64,000 nt of DNA from Actinomycetota bacterium (GTDB taxonomy: Bacteria; Actinomycetota; Geothermincolia; Geothermincolales; RBG-13-55-18), in NCBI GenBank assembly GCA_040757835.1, contig JBFLWJ010000001.1, positions 394,735 through 458,734 on the forward strand, read 5' to 3'. This document shows, in pieces, positions 1 to 8,751 of the stretch. Position 1 is the first letter of the stretch. The number at the start of each line of letters is the position of its first letter. The position numbers were made by a program, and so were the translations under genes. A model generated the notes under the pieces. That model made no database searches. It was not told the DNA's origin and saw nothing but the letters and a program-made list of their open reading frames with translations.

Positions 1-1
1 A

Positions 2-364
2 GACGAAGACATTCTGCGCCGGGCCGGGCTCCTGCACGATACCGGCAAGCTCCGCGGCGAGCTGGGGTTGTTCTCGCGCTGGCTGTACACCGCCCTGGAG
101 ATATTCTATCCTTCGCGTCTGGTGGCGTTGGCGCAGCGCGTGGAGGGTGAGGTATCGGGAAGCGGGGTCCTTGGGCGCATGCATAGCCTGCCCCGGGGAT
201 GGCGCAGGGGGCTCTACGTACAGCTCCACCACGCGGAGATCGCCGCGGAGCTTCTGGCGCGCGCCGGGAGTGAGAGGGAGCTGGTAGAGCTGGTGGGGTC
301 CCACCAGGACGAGCCAAGAGACGCCAGGCAACGGCGGCTGCGCGAGGCCGACGACTTCCTGTGA
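2..364 (+). CDS. HD-domain protein, C-terminal part (5' end outside window)
   Basis: The frame is open from the left edge and begins inside the gene. The visible part starts with the segment GLLHDTGKLRGELG, which fits the metal-binding His-Asp of an HD phosphohydrolase. Later His residues (in QLHHAEIAAELL and GSHQDEP) fit the rest of an HD fold. The reading ends with TGA about 105 bases before trpS. HD proteins hydrolyse phosphate esters or nucleotides; the substrate cannot be told from this fragment. The family call rests mainly on the LLHDTGK segment. Confidence 0.7.
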   Translation, partial: DEDILRRAGLLHDTGKLRGELGLFSRWLYTALEIFYPSRLVALAQRVEGEVSGSGVLGRMHSLPRGWRRGLYVQLHHAEIAAELLARAGSERELVELVGSHQDEPRDARQRRLREADDFL

Positions 365-402
365 CCGCCATGGCGGGATGAGAGGCATATGGCGCAGGCG
401 TA

Positions 403-408
403 TATAAT
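403..408 (+). promoter_or_regulatory. -10 element (TATAAT) upstream of trpS
   Basis: A perfect TATAAT hexamer lies in a short AT-rich island between the HD gene and trpS, about 63 bases before the chosen trpS start. No convincing -35 hexamer was seen. It is the likely promoter for trpS and the genes following it. Confidence 0.45.
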
Positions 409-470
409 AATGACATGTGCGGAGAAGACGGCTATTGTATGGCGAGCGGACAGCTGGAGAGGAGAGACAT

Positions 471-1451
471 TTGGCGCAGAGGATACTCACCGGATACCGT
501 CCCACCGGCAAGCTGCACCTGGGCAACCTGCACGGCAACCTCAAGGAGATGATCGAGCTGCAGGAGAAGGCGGAATGCTACTTCTTCATCGCCGACTGGC
601 ACGCTCTAACCACCGATTACCAGGACCCCTCCCGCATGCGCGAGTACACCGAGGACATGGTCCTGGACTGGCTCGCGGCAGGTATCGACCCCGGCAAGGC
701 GGCGGTCTACCGCCAATCCGACCTGCCGGAGGTGGCCGAGCTGTCGCTCTACCTGTCCATGATCACGCCCCTGGGATGGCTGGAGAGGGTGCCCTCCTTC
801 AAGGAGCAGCAGGAACAGCTGCAGGGCAGGGAAATATCAACCCACGGTTTTCTGGGCTACCCGGTGCTGCAGGCCGCGGACATCCTCATGGTCAGGGCGG
901 ACGGGGTGCCGGTGGGGGAGGACCAGCTCCCCCACCTGGAGCTGACGAGGGAGATCGTGCGCCGCTTCAACCACCTCTACGGAGAGACCTTCAAGGAGCC
1001 GCAGTCACTGCTCTCCCGCAGCCCGCGCATCCCGGGCACCGACGGGCGCAAGATGAGCAAGAGCTACGGCAACTTTATCTCCTTGACCGACTCTCCGGAC
1101 GAGTTGAGGAAGAAGGTCCTCTCCATGATCACGGACCCGGCGCGGCGCACTCGCAAGGACCCGGGCGACCCTGAGAAGTGCAGCGCTTACGCCCTGCACA
1201 AGGTGCACACAATGGACCGCCTGGACGAGGTTGCCAAGAAATGCCGCACCGCGGGTTGGGGTTGCGTGGAGTGCAAGGGTATCCTCGCCGACCGGGTGGT
1301 GGAGTCGCTGCTGCCCTTCCAGGAGAGGCGCCGGGCGCTGGAGGCCAGGCCCGGTTACGCCTGGGAGGTGATGGCTCAAGGCCTGGAGACGGTGAAACCC
1401 CTGGCACGCAGTGTCCTCGGCGAGGTGCGGTCGCGTATCGGCATAGGTTGA
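471..1451 (+). CDS. trpS: Tryptophanyl-tRNA synthetase
   Basis: Charges tRNA-Trp with tryptophan using ATP in the cytoplasm. It is a class I synthetase: the HIGH-type motif appears as HLGN in TGKLHLGNLHGN near the N terminus, and KMSKS is present exactly in GRKMSKSYGN. At about 326 residues it matches the usual compact bacterial TrpS. The TTG start at 471 was chosen because a GGAGAGGAGA ribosome site sits six bases upstream and the protein then begins right at the Rossmann strand (AQRILTGYRPTG). An upstream ATG at 417 would add a non-homologous leader. scpA follows after 11 bases, so the two are probably co-transcribed. Confidence 0.95.
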   Translation: MAQRILTGYRPTGKLHLGNLHGNLKEMIELQEKAECYFFIADWHALTTDYQDPSRMREYTEDMVLDWLAAGIDPGKAAVYRQSDLPEVAELSLYLSMITPLGWLERVPSFKEQQEQLQGREISTHGFLGYPVLQAADILMVRADGVPVGEDQLPHLELTREIVRRFNHLYGETFKEPQSLLSRSPRIPGTDGRKMSKSYGNFISLTDSPDELRKKVLSMITDPARRTRKDPGDPEKCSAYALHKVHTMDRLDEVAKKCRTAGWGCVECKGILADRVVESLLPFQERRRALEARPGYAWEVMAQGLETVKPLARSVLGEVRSRIGIG

Positions 1452-1462
1452 GGGGGTAGGAC

Positions 1463-2197
1463 TTGCCCTATCAGGTGAAGCTGGAGATCTTCGAGGGGCC
1501 CTTCGACCTCCTGCTCCATCTCATCGGACGCCGCGAGATAGATATCTATGAGGTCTCCATCGCCGAGATAGCCGACGAGTATATCGCCTATATGGAGGCC
1601 ATGCAGGATCTGGACCTGGAGGTGGCGACGGAGTTCCTGCTCATAGCGGCCACCCTGCTCAAGTTGAAATCGGATTACCTCCTGCCGGAGCCGGAGAAGG
1701 AAGTGGAGGAGCTGGGACCGGCGGAGCTGCGGGAGGAACTGCTGTGGCGGCTGGTGGAATATCAAAAGTTCCGCGACGCCGCCTCGGAACTCGGAAAGAG
1801 GCTGGACCGCGAGGAGAGGTATTACTACCGCGAGGTCGACCTGGAGGAACCTTTCCGTCACGTCATGCCCGATATCCTGCGCGGCATGACCCTGGATAAG
1901 CTGGCACGGGCCGCTCGAGAGATGATGGAGCTGGAGACGGAGCTGGACGTCTCCTACATCGCTCAGATCAAGGTGAACATCGACGATTTCATGGCGCGGG
2001 TGCGAGAGGTCCTGGCGGCGAAGAAGAGCACCAGCTACCGTGAGCTGACCGCGGACTGCGTGCTGCGCGTGGAGTTCATCGCCGTGTTCCTGGCACTTCT
2101 GGAGCTGTACAAGCGCGAGGAGATCGATATGAACCAGGCCGCCCGTTTCGGGGACATTGAGGTGTGCGCGATGGGAGATGAGGACCATGGATTTTAA
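1463..2197 (+). CDS. scpA: Segregation and condensation protein A
   Basis: ScpA is the kleisin of the bacterial Smc condensin; it bridges Smc heads and binds ScpB during chromosome segregation. The N terminus (VKLEIFEGPFDLLLHLI) is the diagnostic ScpA Smc-neck-binding segment, followed by the acidic central region and a C-terminal winged helix. The length of 244 residues is typical. It begins with TTG shortly after the trpS stop, behind a GGGGGTAGGA sequence. It overlaps scpB by 11 bases, so translation of the pair is probably coupled. Confidence 0.95.
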   Translation: MPYQVKLEIFEGPFDLLLHLIGRREIDIYEVSIAEIADEYIAYMEAMQDLDLEVATEFLLIAATLLKLKSDYLLPEPEKEVEELGPAELREELLWRLVEYQKFRDAASELGKRLDREERYYYREVDLEEPFRHVMPDILRGMTLDKLARAAREMMELETELDVSYIAQIKVNIDDFMARVREVLAAKKSTSYRELTADCVLRVEFIAVFLALLELYKREEIDMNQAARFGDIEVCAMGDEDHGF

Positions 2198-2987
2198 ACC
2201 CATAGGCGGTAAGTTGTGGAGGACGGGAGAGGGCCGGGACGACATCGACGAGATGGAGGAGATCAAGGGGGCGCTGGAGGCCATGCTCTTCGTTGCCGAT
2301 GACCCTCTCGCGCCGCGGCGGCTGGCCGATGTCCTGGACTGCGACGAAGGCCTGGTGGTCTCCGCTTTGCAGGAGCTGCGGGACGAATACGCCTCCTACA
2401 ATCGCGGGATGCAGCTGCGGGAGGTGGGGGGTGGGTGGCGCATGCATACGCACCCGGCCTATGCATCCCAGATAGAGAAGCTCCTGCTCTCCTCGCGGCG
2501 GGCCCGCCTCACGCGGGCCGCCGTGGAGACCCTGGCGATCATCGCCTACATGCAGCCCATCACCCGCGGACAGGTCGCCAATCTGCGGGGGGTACAGTCG
2601 GAGAGCATGGTCAAGGTGCTGGAGGAACAGGGCCTTGTGGCTGAAGCCGGCAAGGAGAGGTCGCCGGGCGGCCCGGTCCTGTACGCCACCACGGAAAAGT
2701 TCCTCGAACGTTTCGGCCTCAACAGCCTGGACGAGCTGCCGCCCCTGGAGGATTTCGAACCGGGCCGTGAGACGGTGGAGCGTATAGCGCAGTCGCTGTC
2801 GGGCCAGCCGCGGGAGAGCGGCGGTGAAGAAGACGCTGAGGCCGACATGGAAGACGGTGCGTCCTACGACGTTGCGGAGGCGGTGGTGTTGCAGGCCCCG
2901 GCGGCGGTGCCCACGGATGCCGCCGAGGAGGAGCGACGGGACCGGCCCGCTGGGGAGGAAGAGGTCCCCGGAGCGGCGGCGGATTGA
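2187..2987 (+). CDS. scpB: Segregation and condensation protein B
   Basis: ScpB dimerises through winged-helix domains and binds the centre of ScpA in the Smc complex. The core is recognisable in LEAMLFVADDPL and in the second winged helix (VETLAIIAYMQPITRGQVANLRGV), both standard ScpB signatures. The ATG at 2187 lies inside the end of scpA behind GGGAGATGAGG; a start at 2253 is also possible and would drop a non-conserved leader. The last 80 or so residues are acidic and low in complexity, longer than in many homologues. Confidence 0.93.
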   Translation: MDFKPIGGKLWRTGEGRDDIDEMEEIKGALEAMLFVADDPLAPRRLADVLDCDEGLVVSALQELRDEYASYNRGMQLREVGGGWRMHTHPAYASQIEKLLLSSRRARLTRAAVETLAIIAYMQPITRGQVANLRGVQSESMVKVLEEQGLVAEAGKERSPGGPVLYATTEKFLERFGLNSLDELPPLEDFEPGRETVERIAQSLSGQPRESGGEEDAEADMEDGASYDVAEAVVLQAPAAVPTDAAEEERRDRPAGEEEVPGAAAD

Positions 2988-3006
2988 GGCGCGGGGCTGG
3001 TGATCC

Positions 3007-3735
3007 ATGCCTGAGGGCGAGCGGTTGCAGAAGGTGCTGGCCGCGGCGGGGCTGGGCTCGCGCCGCCGTTGCGAGGAGATGATCGGGTCCGGGAGGGTAC
3101 AGGTCAACGGCCGCACGGCCGCCCTGGGAGAACGCGTCGACACGGAACACGACCGTGTAAGCGTCGACGGCGTACCCATCGACCTTGAGGTGGAGAAGCG
3201 TTACTTTCTCCTCAACAAGCCACCGGGATATATAACAACCGTAAAGGATACCCGGCGCCGCCCCACGGTCATGGACCTGCTGCACGAGGAGGCGAGGCTC
3301 TTCCCGGTGGGGCGCCTGGACCGCGATACGCGCGGGCTGCTGCTCATCACCAACGACGGCTACCTGGCACAAAGGCTGCTCCACCCCAGCCGCGGTGTCG
3401 AGAAGACCTACGTGGTAAGGGCCAGCGGGCAGCTCTCCGCGCGGGGGCTGTCCAGGCTGCGCAAGGGCATCCCCCTTGAGGAAGGGAACACCGCGCCTGC
3501 GAAGGTGAAGGTGCTCTCGCGTGACGCCGGCGGTTGCCTGCTCGAGATGGCCATCCACGAGGGGCGCAAGAGGCAGGTACGTCGGATGTGCGCGGCGGTG
3601 GGTCTGGAGGTGACCGACCTCATCCGCACCCGCTTCGGGCCTCTGGACCTAAAAGGGCTGGAGGAGGGGAGCTACCGGCCCCTCAGCGGGGAGGAGCTGC
3701 GTGCCCTGCGCGAGGTCGCGGAAGGTTTGCCCTGA
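3007..3735 (+). CDS. rluB: Large-subunit rRNA pseudouridine synthase (RluB/RsuA family)
   Basis: Isomerises a uridine of rRNA to pseudouridine. An N-terminal S4 RNA-binding domain (LQKVLAAAGLGSRRRCEEMI) is followed by the catalytic domain with the family motif GRLDRDTRGLLLITNDG, whose Asp is the catalytic residue. The length of 242 residues is right for RluB. It directly follows scpB, an arrangement (scpA-scpB-rluB) common in Gram-positive genomes, which supports the RluB rather than RsuA assignment; the exact target uridine is inferred. Confidence 0.9.
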   Translation: MPEGERLQKVLAAAGLGSRRRCEEMIGSGRVQVNGRTAALGERVDTEHDRVSVDGVPIDLEVEKRYFLLNKPPGYITTVKDTRRRPTVMDLLHEEARLFPVGRLDRDTRGLLLITNDGYLAQRLLHPSRGVEKTYVVRASGQLSARGLSRLRKGIPLEEGNTAPAKVKVLSRDAGGCLLEMAIHEGRKRQVRRMCAAVGLEVTDLIRTRFGPLDLKGLEEGSYRPLSGEELRALREVAEGLP

Positions 3736-3810
3736 TGCACGGCCGAAAAGACCAAGACCGTCCGGCTGGGGTTATGGTAATATGATGTCTGGACCAGGAG
3801 GAGGCGGGAT

Positions 3811-4173
3811 ATGCAGGTGAGAGCGTTGCGGGGGGCTACCCTCTGCAAGGAGAACACCAAAGAGGAGATAACCGAGCGGGCGGCGGAGTTGCTGCGGGAG
3901 ATGATCAAGCGCAACGACATCCGCCCGGAGGACATAATGGATATCATCTTCACCGCCACCGAGGACCTCACGGCGGAGTTCCCGGCGGCGGCGGCGCGCC
4001 ATATCGGGCTGACCCATGTGCCGCTCCTGTGCGCGCGAGAGCTGTCCATCGAGGATTCCGCGCCCATGTGCCTCAGGGTCCTCATGCATTTCTACACGCG
4101 AAAACATCCGCACGAACTGCGCCATCCCTATCTCGAGGGGGCGCGCCAGCTGAGGACTGACCTCCCCGAGTAA
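3811..4173 (+). CDS. aroH: Chorismate mutase, AroH type
   Basis: Converts chorismate to prephenate, the first committed step to phenylalanine and tyrosine. The 120-residue protein is a single AroH-fold subunit, known as a pseudo-alpha/beta-barrel trimer: it starts VRALRGATLC with the active-site Arg after the first strand and has ATEDLTAEFPAAAAR and the Glu/Arg-rich centre typical of the Bacillus AroH family. An AGGAGG site precedes the ATG, and a TAATAT sequence about 33 bases upstream may be a -10 element. DAHP synthase, prephenate dehydrogenase and EPSP synthase genes follow. Confidence 0.93.
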   Translation: MQVRALRGATLCKENTKEEITERAAELLREMIKRNDIRPEDIMDIIFTATEDLTAEFPAAAARHIGLTHVPLLCARELSIEDSAPMCLRVLMHFYTRKHPHELRHPYLEGARQLRTDLPE

Positions 4174-4208
4174 GCCGGCAGCGCCTCACAACCACATAGC
4201 GGATAAGG

Positions 4209-4235
4209 GGAGTTCGAGCCCGGGGCTCGAACTCC
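4209..4235 (+). terminator. Strong hairpin after aroH
   Basis: A perfect 12-bp stem, GGAGTTCGAGCC pairing with GGCTCGAACTCC, encloses a 3-base loop. There is no T-run after it on either strand, so it may be an atypical terminator, a processing site or an attenuator ahead of the DAHP synthase gene. It is the most obvious structure in the 193-base gap. Confidence 0.5.
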
Positions 4236-4366
4236 TTGGATTTACGGGAGAAGGAAGACGGCGGGCGCATGGCGGATGCCGTCGCTGGAAAGGGACGGAG
4301 AGGATAAGCGGGCTCCGCCCCGGGGCGGGTATCCCGGGCGGCAGGCGGGGTCATGACCGGAAGGAA

Positions 4367-5386
4367 GTGGTGGAATTGGTGATCGTACTGCACGAGGGCG
4401 CGACGGACGCGGACATCACGGAACTCGTGGACGTGCTGCATGAGGTGGGCGCCGAGGCTCACGTATCGCGCGGCGAATTCCGCACGGTCATCGGGGTCAT
4501 CGGTGACCGCGAGCGCGTGATGCAGATACCCCTGGAGGCCTATCCCGCCGTGGAGAAGGTCGTCCCCATCATGAAGCCCTATAAACTGGTGAGCCGGGAG
4601 TTCAGGGACGAGCCCACGGTGATAGAGGTCGCGGGGGCGCGCATCGGTGGCGGCTCCTTCTCGGTCATCGCCGGGCCGTGTTCGGTGGAGAGCGAGGAAC
4701 AGGTGATCACCGCGGCGCGGGCGGCCAGGGACGCCGGGGCGTCCCTATTCCGGGGCGGCGCCTATAAGCCCCGCACCTCGCCCTACAGCTTCCAGGGACT
4801 GGGCGAGGAGGGCTTGGCCATGCTTGCGCGGGCGCGCGAGGAGACGGGGCTGCCCGTCGTCACCGAGGTGCTGGATGTGAGGGACATAGAGGTGGTGGCG
4901 CGTTACGCCGATGTCCTTCAGGTGGGGGCGCGCAACATGCAGAACTTCCTCATGCTCAGGGACCTGGGATACCAGGACAAACCGGTCCTGCTCAAGCGCG
5001 GAATGAGCTCCACGGTGGAGGAGTGGCTGATGGCCGCGGAGTATGTCCTCAAGGAGGGGAACAAGAACGTAATCCTGTGCGAGCGGGGCATCCGCACCTT
5101 CGAGACCGGGACCCGCAACACCCTGGACATCTCCGCGGTGCCGGCGGTGAAGAACTACTCCCACCTTCCCATCATCGTCGATCCCAGCCATGCGACCGGC
5201 GTGCGAGACCTGGTCTCGCCGCTCTGCAAGGCGGCCCTGGCGGCCGGGGCGGACGGGGTGATGGTGGAGATGCACCCCAACCCCCGCGAGGCCCTGTGCG
5301 ACGGCCCGCAGTCCATGACCGTGGACGGCTTCAAGGCGATGATGGACGAGCTCGCGGAGCTGGCGGCCTTCCTGGGCAGGGGATAG
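4367..5386 (+). CDS. aroF: 3-deoxy-7-phosphoheptulonate (DAHP) synthase with N-terminal regulatory domain
   Basis: Condenses phosphoenolpyruvate and erythrose 4-phosphate into DAHP, the entry step of the shikimate pathway. About 70 N-terminal residues form the ferredoxin-like domain of the Thermotoga/Bacillus type, a site of feedback control in that family. The catalytic barrel follows with GPCSVES, RGGAYKPRTSPYSFQG, LLKRGMSST and the C-terminal DPSHATG. GTG 4367 was used, but several in-frame GTG/TTG codons follow within 15 bases and the GGAAGGA site could serve a later one. Its partners in the row are aroH, tyrA and aroA. Confidence 0.93.
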   Translation: MVELVIVLHEGATDADITELVDVLHEVGAEAHVSRGEFRTVIGVIGDRERVMQIPLEAYPAVEKVVPIMKPYKLVSREFRDEPTVIEVAGARIGGGSFSVIAGPCSVESEEQVITAARAARDAGASLFRGGAYKPRTSPYSFQGLGEEGLAMLARAREETGLPVVTEVLDVRDIEVVARYADVLQVGARNMQNFLMLRDLGYQDKPVLLKRGMSSTVEEWLMAAEYVLKEGNKNVILCERGIRTFETGTRNTLDISAVPAVKNYSHLPIIVDPSHATGVRDLVSPLCKAALAAGADGVMVEMHPNPREALCDGPQSMTVDGFKAMMDELAELAAFLGRG

Positions 5387-5414
5387 ACGCTGGGGTGAGG
5401 AGGCGTACGGCGGG

Positions 5415-6542
5415 ATGGACCAGAAGACCCAGTATCAGTGCATCGGTATAGTGGGTACCGGCCTCATCGGCGGCTCCCTCGGGCTGGCCCTGCGCAGCGA
5501 AGGCGCCGCCGCCAGGGTCGTCGGCTGCGACGCCGATGCCGAGATGCTCTCGGGTGCCCTGAAGAGAGGAGCCATCGAGGATACGGCGGCGGGCGTCAAG
5601 GAGCTGGCCGCAGGCTGCGACCTCCTGTTCGTTGCGGTGCCGGTGCGGGCGATACCCGCGGTGCTGCGGGAAGCCGCTCCCGCGCTGCGCCCCGGCACCA
5701 CCGTCAGCGATGTCGGCTCGGTGAAGGAACGCGTGGTCGCCGCCGCCGCGGAGGCATTGCCGCGCCATTGCCATTTCATCGGCGGCCACCCCCTGGCGGG
5801 CTCGGAGCAGCGTGGGGTCGGTTTCGCGGACCCCCAGCTCTTCCGCGATGCCTACTATGTGCTCACCCCCAGCGGGGAATGTGACGCCGCGGTGTATTCC
5901 AGGCTGCACGCGCTGCTGGCCTCACTGGGCGCCAGGGTCATCGCCATGGAGCCGAGGCAGCATGACCGCGCCGTCTCCGTCATCAGCCACCTGCCCCATG
6001 TCATGGCCATGTCCCTGATGAACCTGGCCCTCGAGCGCGCGGAGGAGTACCCCCTGCTGCGCCTGGCGGCGGGAGGTTTTCGCGACATGACGCGCATCGC
6101 GGCTTCGGACGCCTCGCTGTGGCTGGACATTCTCATGGAGAACCGCGAAGCGGTGGGGGAGTCCCTGTCGGAATGTATAGAGTCCATGCGCCGTATAGCG
6201 GACCTGCTGGCGGCGGGGGACGAGGAGGGGCTGGTGCGCTGGATGCACAGCGCCAGCAGCGGCCGCCAGAGCATCGCGCCGGTGCTGGGGGAATCCTTGG
6301 CGGGGTTCTACAGCGTCATCCTGGCCGTGGACGACCGGCCGGGCGTGATCAGCGACGTGACCCTCACAGTGGGGGAGATGGGCATAAACATCGAGGACAT
6401 CGAGCTGGTGCACCCGCTGGAGAGCGGGATGGGCCTGCTGCGGCTCACCATCAGCGGCGAGGAGAGCGCCCTGCGGGCCGCGGAGGCCCTGAGGCAAAAG
6501 GGCTACCGCGCGAACATCGGCAGGGCCCTGGGGGGGGAATAA
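5415..6542 (+). CDS. tyrA: Prephenate dehydrogenase with C-terminal ACT domain
   Basis: Oxidatively decarboxylates prephenate to 4-hydroxyphenylpyruvate for tyrosine synthesis. The NAD-binding motif GIVGTGLIGGSLG is at the N terminus; GGHPLAGSEQRGVGFAD and the later SHLPHVMA are catalytic-domain signatures. The last 80 or so residues form an ACT domain (DDRPGVISDVTLTVGEMGINIEDIE), which in related enzymes senses tyrosine. The length of 375 residues is usual for the ACT-containing form. The protein therefore probably sees feedback inhibition, although the ligand cannot be read from sequence. Confidence 0.94.
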   Translation: MDQKTQYQCIGIVGTGLIGGSLGLALRSEGAAARVVGCDADAEMLSGALKRGAIEDTAAGVKELAAGCDLLFVAVPVRAIPAVLREAAPALRPGTTVSDVGSVKERVVAAAAEALPRHCHFIGGHPLAGSEQRGVGFADPQLFRDAYYVLTPSGECDAAVYSRLHALLASLGARVIAMEPRQHDRAVSVISHLPHVMAMSLMNLALERAEEYPLLRLAAGGFRDMTRIAASDASLWLDILMENREAVGESLSECIESMRRIADLLAAGDEEGLVRWMHSASSGRQSIAPVLGESLAGFYSVILAVDDRPGVISDVTLTVGEMGINIEDIELVHPLESGMGLLRLTISGEESALRAAEALRQKGYRANIGRALGGE

Positions 6543-6593
6543 GGAGCGGCGGCCGCAACGGGAGCCGTGCATGGACTCGAGGGGAGTAGAGAC

Positions 6594-7877
6594 ATGGAAG
6601 AGGCCTGGAGGGGACCCGCGCGAGGGCTCGCTGGCGAAGTCCGGGTCCCACCCGACAAATCCATATCGCACCGCGCCGCTATCCTCGGGGCCATGGCGGA
6701 GGGAAGGACGGTGGCGCGGCCATTCCTGCGCTCGGCGGACTGCCTGTCCACCCTCGCCTGCCTGCGCGAGCTGGGGGTCGGGCTGGACCTCGACGGCGAG
6801 GTGCTGACCATCGACGGCAGGGGGCCGGAGGCCTGGAGAGAGCCGACGGGCGTCCTCGACGCCGGCAACTCCGCCACCACCATGCGGCTGCTGGCGGGGG
6901 CCCTGGCGGGACGGGACTTTACCTGCGTCATCGACGGCGACGCCTCGCTGCGCGGCCGCCCCATGGGACGTATCATCGCGCCACTGCGCGCCATGGGGGC
7001 GAGGATAACGGGTGGGGACGATGACACCAGGCCCCCCCTGACCATCACGGGCGGGGGGCTCAAAGGCATCGACTTCGCGATGAAAGTGGACAGTGCCCAG
7101 GTAAAGTCCGCCCTGCTGCTGGCGGGGATGCAGGCGGAGGGCGAGACAACCATCCGGGGCGGACGTTCCTCGCGCGACCACACCGAGAGGATGCTGCTGC
7201 TCATGGGAGGCGACCTCCGTTTCGGCGACGGCGACGCCATGACCGTGAGGCCCTCGGCCCTCGCGGGGAGCGAGATCGAGGTCCCCGGCGACATCTCCAG
7301 TGCCGCCTTCCTGCTGGCGGCGGCGGTACTTGTGCCCGGCTCGCGCCTGACCCTGGTGGATACCGGACTCAACCCGACGCGGGCGGGCTTCCTCTCGGTA
7401 CTCAACACCATGGGGGCACTGGTGATGGAGTCGCGCTACCGCGAGGCTGCCAACGAGCCGCGGGGGGACCTCGAGGTGAGGTCCGCCGCCCTCAACGGTA
7501 TAGAGGTGGAGGGAGACCGCATACCGGCCATGATCGACGAGGTGCCCCTGCTGGCCGTGCTGGGCTGCCGCGCCCGCGGCGCCACGGTGGTGAGGGGGGC
7601 CGGAGAGCTGCGTGTCAAGGAGAGCGACCGCATAGCGGCCATCTGTGGAGAGCTGCGTAAGATGGGGGCTGAGATAGAGGAATCGCCGGACGGGTTCGAG
7701 GTACGCGGGCCGGTATCACTGCATGGCGCGCGCGTAGACTCCCACGGCGACCACCGCATCGCCATGGCCCTTGCCGTGGCCGCCCTATGCGCCGACGGGG
7801 ATACGGTCATCTCCGGTTGGGAATGCGTCGACATCTCCTTCCCGGGCTTCGCGGAAGTCCTGCGCGGCCTTGCGTGA
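6594..7877 (+). CDS. aroA: 3-phosphoshikimate 1-carboxyvinyltransferase (EPSP synthase)
   Basis: Transfers the enolpyruvyl group of PEP to shikimate 3-phosphate. The substrate-binding N terminus PPDKSISHRAAILGA, the LDAGNSATTMRLL loop, the central KSALLLAG and the late RVKESDR- and GDHRIAM-type motifs (here LRVKESDRIA and SHGDHRIAMALA) are all present. The length of 427 residues is normal. ATG 6594 was chosen because GGGGAG lies just upstream; ATG 6567 would add nine residues. The gene ends seven bases before the stop of a convergent SDR gene. Confidence 0.96.
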   Translation: MEEAWRGPARGLAGEVRVPPDKSISHRAAILGAMAEGRTVARPFLRSADCLSTLACLRELGVGLDLDGEVLTIDGRGPEAWREPTGVLDAGNSATTMRLLAGALAGRDFTCVIDGDASLRGRPMGRIIAPLRAMGARITGGDDDTRPPLTITGGGLKGIDFAMKVDSAQVKSALLLAGMQAEGETTIRGGRSSRDHTERMLLLMGGDLRFGDGDAMTVRPSALAGSEIEVPGDISSAAFLLAAAVLVPGSRLTLVDTGLNPTRAGFLSVLNTMGALVMESRYREAANEPRGDLEVRSAALNGIEVEGDRIPAMIDEVPLLAVLGCRARGATVVRGAGELRVKESDRIAAICGELRKMGAEIEESPDGFEVRGPVSLHGARVDSHGDHRIAMALAVAALCADGDTVISGWECVDISFPGFAEVLRGLA

Positions 7878-7884
7878 AAACGGG

Positions 7885-8694
7885 TCAGTCGCCGCGGCCG
7901 ACGGTGGTCTCGGACGAGGTGGCGATGCCCATGGCGCGGTTGAAGAGGTCAAGCACCGGGATGGGCGTCAGGGCCTTGGTTAGGGGGACCAGGTAGACGG
8001 AGAGCGGCACCCCGATGAAAGAGCGGTTCTTCTTTATACCCTGCAGGATTTTCCCGGTGACGTCCTCGGCGGTGAGCAGCCTGGTCCCCCTCACGGGTCT
8101 GGCGCCCGCGAACATGCCGGTGCCCACGGTGTTGGGGCAGACGTAGGTGAAGCGCACCTTACGCAGTCTCCTGAGTTTGAACTCCTGGCGCAGGGACTCG
8201 GTGAGGCCGATGACCGCGAACTTGGTGGCGCAGTAATCGCTGATGTAGGGTACGCCCAGCAGCCCTCCGGCGGAAGCCATGTTTACCACGTGGCCTTCTT
8301 TCTTCGCCACCATGTCCGGGAGGAAGGCCTTCATGGTCCAGAAATGTGCCAGCAGGTTCACGGCCACCGTGCGCTCGATGACCTCGTCGGGCTTGTCCAG
8401 GAAGGGATTGGACTTGACCACGCCGGCGTTGTTGACCAGGATGTCGATGGGCCCGAACTCTTCCCGCACCATCTCCGCCATGGCGTAGACCGCGCCGCGG
8501 TCGGAGATGTCGCAGACGTAGGAGGCGATATCGCCGCTACGGGCGAGGTCCTCGCGGGCCTGCTCGAGGTCGGACTCGCGGATGTCCACGATGGCCACGT
8601 GGCATCCTTCGTGGAGGAGCAGCCGGGCCAGGGACTTTCCCATCCCCAGGGCACCTCCGGTGATCAAGACGTTCTTTCCGCGCAGATCCTTCAT
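7885..8694 (-). CDS. Short-chain dehydrogenase/reductase
   Basis: A classical SDR of about 270 residues. The NAD(P) motif GGALGMGKS, the NNAG motif (ILVNNAGVV), the catalytic Ser region (VNMASAGG) and YxxxK (DYCATK) are all visible. The acidic residue after strand 2 (VDIRE) suggests NAD(H) preference. The C-terminal hydrophobic stretch (VPLSVYLVPLTKALTPIPVLDLF) resembles membrane-associated retinol or 17-beta-hydroxysteroid dehydrogenase-like SDRs. ATG 8694 follows GGGAGGTG. It is divergent from cmk and convergent with aroA, so it looks monocistronic; the substrate is unknown. Confidence 0.85.
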   Translation of the reverse strand: MKDLRGKNVLITGGALGMGKSLARLLLHEGCHVAIVDIRESDLEQAREDLARSGDIASYVCDISDRGAVYAMAEMVREEFGPIDILVNNAGVVKSNPFLDKPDEVIERTVAVNLLAHFWTMKAFLPDMVAKKEGHVVNMASAGGLLGVPYISDYCATKFAVIGLTESLRQEFKLRRLRKVRFTYVCPNTVGTGMFAGARPVRGTRLLTAEDVTGKILQGIKKNRSFIGVPLSVYLVPLTKALTPIPVLDLFNRAMGIATSSETTVGRGD

Positions 8695-8715
8695 GGTGGG
8701 CACCTCCCAGTGCGA

Positions 8716-8745
8716 TTGTGAACTCCCCGCACGCGTAATTATAAT
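8716..8745 (+). promoter_or_regulatory. Promoter of cmk, apparently giving a leaderless mRNA
   Basis: TTGTGA and TATAAT are separated by 18 bases. The -10 ends only six bases before the cmk ATG, so transcription should start at or next to the A of the start codon, and no Shine-Dalgarno sequence fits in between. Leaderless transcripts are common in actinobacteria. Confidence 0.6.
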
Positions 8746-8751
8746 CTAATC

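Noticed and set aside
389..1174. Alternative frame overlapping trpS
   Set aside because: Different frame with Arg/Gly/Pro-rich shadow composition; trpS has intact class I motifs.
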